The position numbers and the translations under genes are program-made. The notes beneath the pieces are model-generated. The model was not told the DNA's origin. It did not search any database and saw only the letters and a list, made by a program, of their open reading frames with translations. Below, piece by piece: positions 56,283 through 64,000 of a DNA stretch of 64,000 bases (position 1 is its first letter; every line of letters begins with the position of its first letter). Origin of the DNA: Deltaproteobacteria bacterium (GTDB lineage Bacteria > Myxococcota_A > Polyangia > HGW-17 > JAJRWW01); the NCBI GenBank assembly GCA_029938605.1, contig JAOZUO010000001.1, forward strand, positions 57,932 to 121,931, written 5' to 3'.

Positions 56283-57632
56283 CTACTTGGCCATGAGCTG
56301 GTCGATTTGCTCTTTGAAGTGCTGGGTCAGCTCGGGGAGCGCCACCGCGCGGAGGCGAGACAGCTCGAAAACAAACTCGGTGCTCTTGTCGAATTTGAAC
56401 AGGCTGGTTTTCTCCACCTCGAACTTCACCTGCAGGTTGGCCCCGAGGTACTCGAGCACCAGGTTGATGTCGCTAATGCCGATCTGCTTGCGTAGCTGGG
56501 CCGGAGGCTGGAACTTGCCGATGAACTGCTGGCCCAGGGGTTTGGGATCCAACTCCACGATGCGGTAGTCCAAAGCGCCCAGGGCGTCGCGGACCCGCTC
56601 CACGTCGATGTTTCGCATGTTGATGGGGCTCGAAGCCTCCACGTCGAAGGCCCAGTTGATGTCCACGTAGCCGCGCAGCTCCCAGTATACATCCCGGCCC
56701 GTGACCGACGTCCCCGGAGGGATGCGCAGCTTGAAGGGCATGGGCAGCACGTCCCCCTTGCGGGACTTCCAGGGCCCCTGGCGCACGAGCATACGGTCCC
56801 AGACGTGGCCGTTCTTGGGCCCTTTTTTGTGACACTCCACCAGCTCGATGGTGATGGAAGCGACGACCTCGTCGTCCATGGCTGTGTACTCCAGGTAGCC
56901 CTCGCACATGGAGTCGTTCTGGAAGGTATCCCCGGGCAAGGCGATGAGCAGCACGCCGTTGGAGTTCGAGCCCTGTCGTCGATAGGCCATGTCGGACGGG
57001 ATCGGCGCCTCGGTACCGCCCACGCCGAGGCCGGCCGAGGGCGCGGCCGCCGGGGCCGCTACCGGGGCTGCCACAGGAGCTGCTACAGGGGCTGCCACAG
57101 GAGCCACGGGAGCCGCCACAGGGGCCGCGGGCTGAGCCGGTGCGGCCTGGTAGGCGGGCATCTGGTAGCTGGGCTGGGCGGCCGCAGCCCCGGGCGCAGC
57201 CACGGGCGCGGCTGCCGGACCTGGAGGCGGGGCCGCGCCAAAGCCCTGGGACTTGGCCTGATCGAAGCGCTGCTGCATGAGCACCAGCAGCTCGGGCGGC
57301 ATCTCTCCCATCACCGTGGCGCCAGCGTCCGCGCCACCGGAGATCTCCGCCACGAGGGGTACGTAGCCCACATAGATCTGCTTGCCCGGCCCCAACTGCG
57401 CCGCCTGTTGCGTCACCTGAACCCCGTCTACCCACGTGCCGTTGGAGGACCCCAAATCCCGGATGAAAACGCCTCCCGCCTCGATGTACACCTCAGCGTG
57501 ACGCCGGGAGCAGCTCGGGTCGTCGGTGACGATCCCGCAGTGGTTGCGGTCACGCCCGATCAATATCCGCGGGTTCCGCTCGTCGATCTGCGCCACGGCG
57601 GCGCCCATTCTCAGAGTGACGTTGAATGGCAT
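56283..57632 (-). CDS. FHA-domain protein with Ala/Pro/Val repeat linker and arrestin/Spo0M-like C-terminus
   Basis: DPSCSRRHAEVYIEAGGVFIRDLGSSNGTWVDG; APVAAPVAAP linker; C-terminal VVASITIELVECHKKG...PMPFKLRIPPGTSVTGRDVYWELRGYVDINWAFDVEASSPI. Confidence 0.75.
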   Translation of the reverse strand: MPFNVTLRMGAAVAQIDERNPRILIGRDRNHCGIVTDDPSCSRRHAEVYIEAGGVFIRDLGSSNGTWVDGVQVTQQAAQLGPGKQIYVGYVPLVAEISGGADAGATVMGEMPPELLVLMQQRFDQAKSQGFGAAPPPGPAAAPVAAPGAAAAQPSYQMPAYQAAPAQPAAPVAAPVAPVAAPVAAPVAAPVAAPAAAPSAGLGVGGTEAPIPSDMAYRRQGSNSNGVLLIALPGDTFQNDSMCEGYLEYTAMDDEVVASITIELVECHKKGPKNGHVWDRMLVRQGPWKSRKGDVLPMPFKLRIPPGTSVTGRDVYWELRGYVDINWAFDVEASSPINMRNIDVERVRDALGALDYRIVELDPKPLGQQFIGKFQPPAQLRKQIGISDINLVLEYLGANLQVKFEVEKTSLFKFDKSTEFVFELSRLRAVALPELTQHFKEQIDQLMAK

Positions 57633-57760
57633 GTCGGCCTCCAGCCTGCTGTGGCACACGACGGTGCCGTCCCTGTTGTAACGAAATCCCAGGCAGTTTA
57701 TCGACCACCGTGGACCTTGTCATTTGTTTTCTAGAGCCAAGGGTTTCCGAATTTCTGGAT

Positions 57761-58756
57761 TCAGGGATGGGAGGGCGAAACCGGGACCTTCCTGACAAAC
57801 TTCACCGGGACTTTTTTGGGGCGCACAAACTGTACCACGACCCCTACGGGGAGCCCCTTGATGTCGGCGGGCTTGACGTCCTTGGTCAGCGCCCCCGGGG
57901 GCAAGGCCATCTTCTTGCCCTCCTTGCTGAAGTCCAGCACCAGGTGGAGAAGCTTGGGATCGATGCGAGCGAGCACCGGTCTGGGCCCCTTGAGCGCCAC
58001 GGTGACGCTGGGAAACTCGAGCATGGGCGTGTAGGAAGTCCACTTCATGCCGTAGATCACCACCGCCACGTCTGGGAGGGTTCGCTGCCCCTCCAGGGCC
58101 ACCACCTCCTGGCGGACCATCACTTCGAGCGAAGTCAAGGCGGTGACGTGCGTGGGCAACGAGTTCACTACGTCCACCTTCCTGACGATGGAGCCCTCGG
58201 CATTGGTGACATCCACGGGCGAGAGGGACAGACCGCTTTGGGTCAGCTTGTCCAGCAGGGTCTTGGGTCCCCGGAGCAGCACCGTGGCCGGCGCCGTCAC
58301 GGCGCGCCCCTGGAGGGCGTAGCCCTTGGCCACCTCGCCCACCACCCGCGGAGACAGGGGCACCTTCCGCTCCACCAGGCGGTCTACCTTGATCTCCGCG
58401 GTGGGCGGAGAGATGGCCACCACCCGCAGCCCCTTGGGCAACCGGATCATGTCCGGCGAAAAAGCGATGACCTCTTTCTTGGTGGCCTCCACGTTGATCT
58501 TGATGGCCTTGATCTCGCGATCGTCGAAGCGATTCACCTTGGACCAACCACCGCGCACGCTGATGCGTAGCTGCCGAGGCGGTTTGGAGGTCATCACCCA
58601 CTTGGTGGCGTCGTACTTGTACTCCACCATCACATAGCCCGTGGCTACCGCGTCCTTCTCCGCCCGCACGATGAGAAACAGCGACATGGCCAACCCCAGC
58701 GACAGGAGCTTGAGGCCCACGTGCTCGGTGAACGCCCGGCGCAAAAAGCTCTTCAT
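57761..58756 (-). CDS. YbbR-domain protein (CdaR-like)
   Basis: N-terminal TM; LFLIVRAEKDAVATGYVMVEYKYDATKW; repeated YbbR-like domains; directly downstream of cdaA. Confidence 0.85.
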   Translation of the reverse strand: MKSFLRRAFTEHVGLKLLSLGLAMSLFLIVRAEKDAVATGYVMVEYKYDATKWVMTSKPPRQLRISVRGGWSKVNRFDDREIKAIKINVEATKKEVIAFSPDMIRLPKGLRVVAISPPTAEIKVDRLVERKVPLSPRVVGEVAKGYALQGRAVTAPATVLLRGPKTLLDKLTQSGLSLSPVDVTNAEGSIVRKVDVVNSLPTHVTALTSLEVMVRQEVVALEGQRTLPDVAVVIYGMKWTSYTPMLEFPSVTVALKGPRPVLARIDPKLLHLVLDFSKEGKKMALPPGALTKDVKPADIKGLPVGVVVQFVRPKKVPVKFVRKVPVSPSHP

Positions 58757-58769
58757 GGCCGCACCCCCC

Positions 58770-59669
58770 TCATTGCCCCTCCCGCGCCTTGGTGGCCGAA
58801 CTGCTCACCACGTCGTCGCCGTCGTCGGACCGGGACTTGGCTGCCCTCTTGCCGAAGTGCTTCTTCACTGCGTCGCGCACCGTGCCCCGGCGGGGCTTAC
58901 GGAAGATGTCCAGCAGCGCCGCCCGCAGGGCGTCTATGTCCACGTGCTGGACGATCTGACCCAGGTGGCAGATGGCGATGGAGCCGCGCTCCTCGGAGAC
59001 CACCACGGCCACGGCATCGGTCTCTTCGGTGATTCCCAGAGCGGCCCGGTGCCGGGTGCCCAGGCTGCGCTCCAGCTCGGTCTCGTGGGACAGCGGCAGC
59101 AGGGCACCAGCCTGGTAGATGCGCAGGTTCCGGATGATCACGGCGCCATCGTGAACCGGGTTCTCCGCGTCTACGCGGAAAATGGACCACAGCAGCTCCC
59201 TGGAGACCCGGGAGTCCACCGGGGTGCCCGGCTGGATGTACTCGTCCAGGACCGCTACCCGCTCGAACACGATGAGCGCGCCGGTCCGCAGCCGCGCCAT
59301 GCGCTCCACGGCGCGCACCACCTCCTCCACCAGGTAGGTCTCCTCCCGCTGCCGGCGGGCGAGGAACATTCGCCGGCCCATGCGCATGAGCGCGCGCCGG
59401 ATGTCGTCCTGAAACACCACGATGATGAGGATGATGGAGTACTTGAGGGTGTAGTCCAGAAGCCAGCCCAGGGTGCCCAGCTCAAACCGCGTGGAGGCCA
59501 TATAGGCCACGCCGACGATGACCAGCCCGGCGGTCATCTGCGCCGCCCGGGTGCCGCGGATCATGAGCAGCACGCGGTAGATCAGGTAGGCGACGATGAG
59601 CACGTCCACCGCGCCGAGCACCATGCCGCGCGTGGTCAACTTGGAAAAGATGCCGTGGAGGAACTCCAT
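58770..59669 (-). CDS. cdaA: Diadenylate cyclase (DisA_N domain, CdaA type)
   Basis: Three TMs; NPVHDGAVIIRNLRIYQAGALLPLS (DGA), LGTRHRAALGITEETDAVAVVVSEERGSIA (RHR). Confidence 0.95.
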   Translation of the reverse strand: MEFLHGIFSKLTTRGMVLGAVDVLIVAYLIYRVLLMIRGTRAAQMTAGLVIVGVAYMASTRFELGTLGWLLDYTLKYSIILIIVVFQDDIRRALMRMGRRMFLARRQREETYLVEEVVRAVERMARLRTGALIVFERVAVLDEYIQPGTPVDSRVSRELLWSIFRVDAENPVHDGAVIIRNLRIYQAGALLPLSHETELERSLGTRHRAALGITEETDAVAVVVSEERGSIAICHLGQIVQHVDIDALRAALLDIFRKPRRGTVRDAVKKHFGKRAAKSRSDDGDDVVSSSATKAREGQ

Positions 59670-60580
59670 CAGAGGGGCCGCCTCCGTCCCTCGTGGTCGC
59701 CGCTCGACAGCGCGTCGGTGATGATGGCCGCCTGTCGGGCCTCGGCCACGTCGTGCACCCGCATCACGTCGGCGCCGGCCAGCCGCCCTACCACCAGGGC
59801 CGCCAGGGTCCCCCCGAGGCGCTCGTCCACTTCGGCGCCGGTCAGCTTTCCAATGAAGGACTTTCGAGACGGCCCCAGCAACACCGGGTGGCCCAGCCGT
59901 TGGCGAAGAACGCCCGCGCCGCGAATGAGCGTGAGGTTGCCCGCTACGCTCTTGCCGAAGCCTAGGCCCGGATCCACCAGGATCCGCTCAGGCGCCACGC
60001 CCGCGGCCACGGCCTGATCCACCGACTCCTGCAACCCATGGGCCACCTCGGCCAGCACATCCTCGTAGGACACGTCGGACTGCATGGTGAGAGGGGTTCC
60101 CCGGATGTGTCCGACCACCAGGGCCGCGCCCGCCTCGGCAACGGCCGCGCCGAGCTCGGGATCGAGGGTCAGGCCCGAAACGTCGTTGACCACGGTGGCC
60201 CCGGCTCGGCAGGCGGCGGCGGCCACTTCGGCTTTGTAGGTGTCGATTGACAGAGGCGTATCGGTGGCCTCACGCAGACCCTCGAGCACAGGGATCACCC
60301 GGGCCCGCTCATCCGCCGCGCTCACGGGATCCGCCCCGGGCCGGGTGGACTCCCCACCGACGTCCAACAGGTCAGCGCCGGCGGCGGCCAGATCCAACCC
60401 CTGACTCACCGCCATGGCGGGATCCAGAAACCTGCCGCCATCGGAGAAGGAGTCCGGTGTGACGTTCACCACACCCATGAGGTAGGTGCGTGACCAGTCC
60501 AGTGTCTGGGATCCCAAGGACAGCGGCGCCATGGGCGAAGCGGTTTCTCTGACGGGCTCGGACAGGGTCGACGTGCTCAT
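59669..60580 (-). CDS. folP: Dihydropteroate synthase
   Basis: YLMGVVNVTPDSFSDGGRFLDP, DVGGESTRPGADPV, LVDPGLGFGKSVAGNL, GPSRKSFIGKL. Confidence 0.97.
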   Translation of the reverse strand: MSTSTLSEPVRETASPMAPLSLGSQTLDWSRTYLMGVVNVTPDSFSDGGRFLDPAMAVSQGLDLAAAGADLLDVGGESTRPGADPVSAADERARVIPVLEGLREATDTPLSIDTYKAEVAAAACRAGATVVNDVSGLTLDPELGAAVAEAGAALVVGHIRGTPLTMQSDVSYEDVLAEVAHGLQESVDQAVAAGVAPERILVDPGLGFGKSVAGNLTLIRGAGVLRQRLGHPVLLGPSRKSFIGKLTGAEVDERLGGTLAALVVGRLAGADVMRVHDVAEARQAAIITDALSSGDHEGRRRPL

Positions 60581-60660
60581 CTGAAAGTCACTGGATCCGA
60601 TCGGCTAAGAGTTGGGTGCCCGCTGCGCGTCGCCCTCTTTCGACGAGCAGCCTGGTTCGG

Positions 60661-62643
<1,983 letters not shown>

Positions 62644-62716
62644 AGGATCCGCAGCGACCTGTGGGTGTCAGTATACCAAATCCGCCGGGAATCTGTGGGA
62701 TTCTCGACTAAACCTC

Positions 62717-62744
62717 TATATAGTCTGGGCCCTACTCGCGTCAA
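62717..62744 (-). promoter_or_regulatory. Putative sigma-70 promoter TTGACG-N16-TATATA upstream of ftsH
   Basis: Minus strand reads ttgacgcgagtagggcccagactatata, about 75 bp before the ftsH start. Confidence 0.5.
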
Positions 62745-62784
62745 GTCAACTAACTGTTAGCCTAGTGGTCTTACCCCTAAGGAC

Positions 62785-64000
62785 CTACTCTCGGGACTCC
62801 CTCTGGAAGGCCAGCCGTACCCCTAGTCCTGGAACCGCCGCGATTCCATCTTCGGGCTGGGTCAGGACACTATCCTGACTCCATACGCCGGGGATCCAGA
62901 CGATCTCCCCCTTCCAGAGCACCATCGCCAGTCGACGACGACGCCACCGGGGTATTTTACGATCTACCAGCAGGTCGCTCAACTTTCGGCTCCCGGCCGG
63001 GACACGGAGGCGATCCCCGGGCCGCAGGTTCCGCACGGTGAGCTCCCACGGATCCACCGGCGGCGCGCCGGACTCAGCCTCCGCCTCCAATACGAGCCCC
63101 AGGCCCGGCAGCGGATACACCCCCGGCCCCCGCACCTCCACCGCGACGTCGCCGGGGTCGGCGACCTGCGTCGCGGGGGCCACCACGAGCAGATCGTACT
63201 GCCGATAGGCCACCACGCCTCCGGGCAGGTCCAGACGCGGCCCGGTGTCCGATGCCAGCAGCGCCAATACCGCCTCCACGTGGTCCCGGTTCAACTCCAC
63301 GGGAGAGCCCCCTACTTCGTTCGCTCGTCCATGGGCCGCACGTCCGTGGGCAGCCCGCCAGAGCCGCCGCACCAACCGGCTGGCCAGCCCCGGCCGAAGC
63401 GCTGCCATCTGGGCCAGGTCCACGGCGTCCTCCGGCAAACCCACCACCGAATCCAATGCCCCCCCGCCCTCTGTAGTTCCCCCGCCCTCTCGGGCTCCCC
63501 CACCCGAGGTCCGGGCGAGCCGCCGCCACTCCAGCTCCTCGTAGTGTTCCAGGGCCTCGAGCTCCTCGCGCAACCCTCGCGCCGCCCGCCCCACCCCCTC
63601 AAGGAGCCTCGGATTCTCCCGCTTGAGCAACGGCACAACGTCCCACCGCACACGGTTCCGGAAAAACCGCTGTGATCGATTCGTAGGATCCTCTCGGGCA
63701 GTCCAGCCCACCGCCTCCAGCGTCGCGAGGACCTCGGTGCGGCCGAGCTCGATCAGCGGCCGCACCAGCCGTCCGCGACGGGGCGCCATGCCGGAGAGCC
63801 CCGTGAGGCCGGCCCCCCGGCACAGCCTCATGATCAGGGTCTCGAGCTGATCGTCGGCCGTGTGGCCCATGGCGATGCGAACCGCGCCGACCTCCTGGGC
63901 CATCTCTTCCAAGGCGGCCAGACGGGCTCGCCGCGCGGTGTCCTCGCTCACCCGGAGCTCCGCAGAGGGGGCGTCGTCTCGGGGGACTAGTCCCTCGACG
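62785..64000 (-). CDS. tilS: tRNA(Ile)-lysidine synthase, partial (frame open to window end)
   Basis: IAMGHTADDQLETLIMRLCRGAGLTGLSGM, RPLIELGRTEVLATLE, EDPTNRSQRFFRNRVRWDVVPLL; frame continues without stop to 64000. Confidence 0.93.
   Translation of the reverse strand, partial: VEGLVPRDDAPSAELRVSEDTARRARLAALEEMAQEVGAVRIAMGHTADDQLETLIMRLCRGAGLTGLSGMAPRRGRLVRPLIELGRTEVLATLEAVGWTAREDPTNRSQRFFRNRVRWDVVPLLKRENPRLLEGVGRAARGLREELEALEHYEELEWRRLARTSGGGAREGGGTTEGGGALDSVVGLPEDAVDLAQMAALRPGLASRLVRRLWRAAHGRAAHGRANEVGGSPVELNRDHVEAVLALLASDTGPRLDLPGGVVAYRQYDLLVVAPATQVADPGDVAVEVRGPGVYPLPGLGLVLEAEAESGAPPVDPWELTVRNLRPGDRLRVPAGSRKLSDLLVDRKIPRWRRRRLAMVLWKGEIVWIPGVWSQDSVLTQPEDGIAAVPGLGVRLAFQRESRE

Overview
64 kb of high-GC chromosome that looks like Myxococcota/deltaproteobacteria: many Hanks-type Ser/Thr kinases, zinc-ribbon/FHA proteins, an IgGFc-binding-like protein and Cys-rich surface lipoproteins. 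LEFT ARM (1-28.5 kb): end of a response regulator; DUF4350-MoxR-DUF58 operon; DUF819 permease; kinase; PQQ-propeller lipoprotein; FHA protein; phospholipase-C/nuclease-like protein; IgGFc-binding-like protein; Arg-rich repetitive lipoprotein; MutS; a degenerate GHKL-ATPase-like membrane protein; PduO cobalamin adenosyltransferase; a Cys-rich lipoprotein. MIDDLE (28.5-55.4 kb): apparent accessory island bounded by direct repeats of the 3' end of an alpha/beta-hydrolase gene. It holds a DUF4143 ATPase, a decayed toxin-antitoxin pair missed by the ORF track, a decayed group II intron reverse transcriptase fused in frame to a kinase-tail fragment, and five very large paralogous Cys-rich/propeller surface lipoproteins, each with a different C-terminal tip (lamin-tail, Cys-rich, CBM-like, C-type lectin, CBM9/DOMON-like). 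Two Ser/Thr kinases, a PEGA protein and a CpaB-like protein are interleaved. RIGHT ARM (55.3-64 kb): conserved core block, hydrolase, FHA-arrestin/Spo0M-like, YbbR (CdaR), diadenylate cyclase (CdaA), FolP, FtsH, TilS. Main leads: the modular adhesin island with its flanking direct repeats; hidden TA and RT-kinase remnants; three sigma-54-like promoters, one with a CRP-like site upstream; a 221-bp exact duplication of an FHA 3' end; the GHKL-like protein. All family calls are from reading the sequence; no searches were run.
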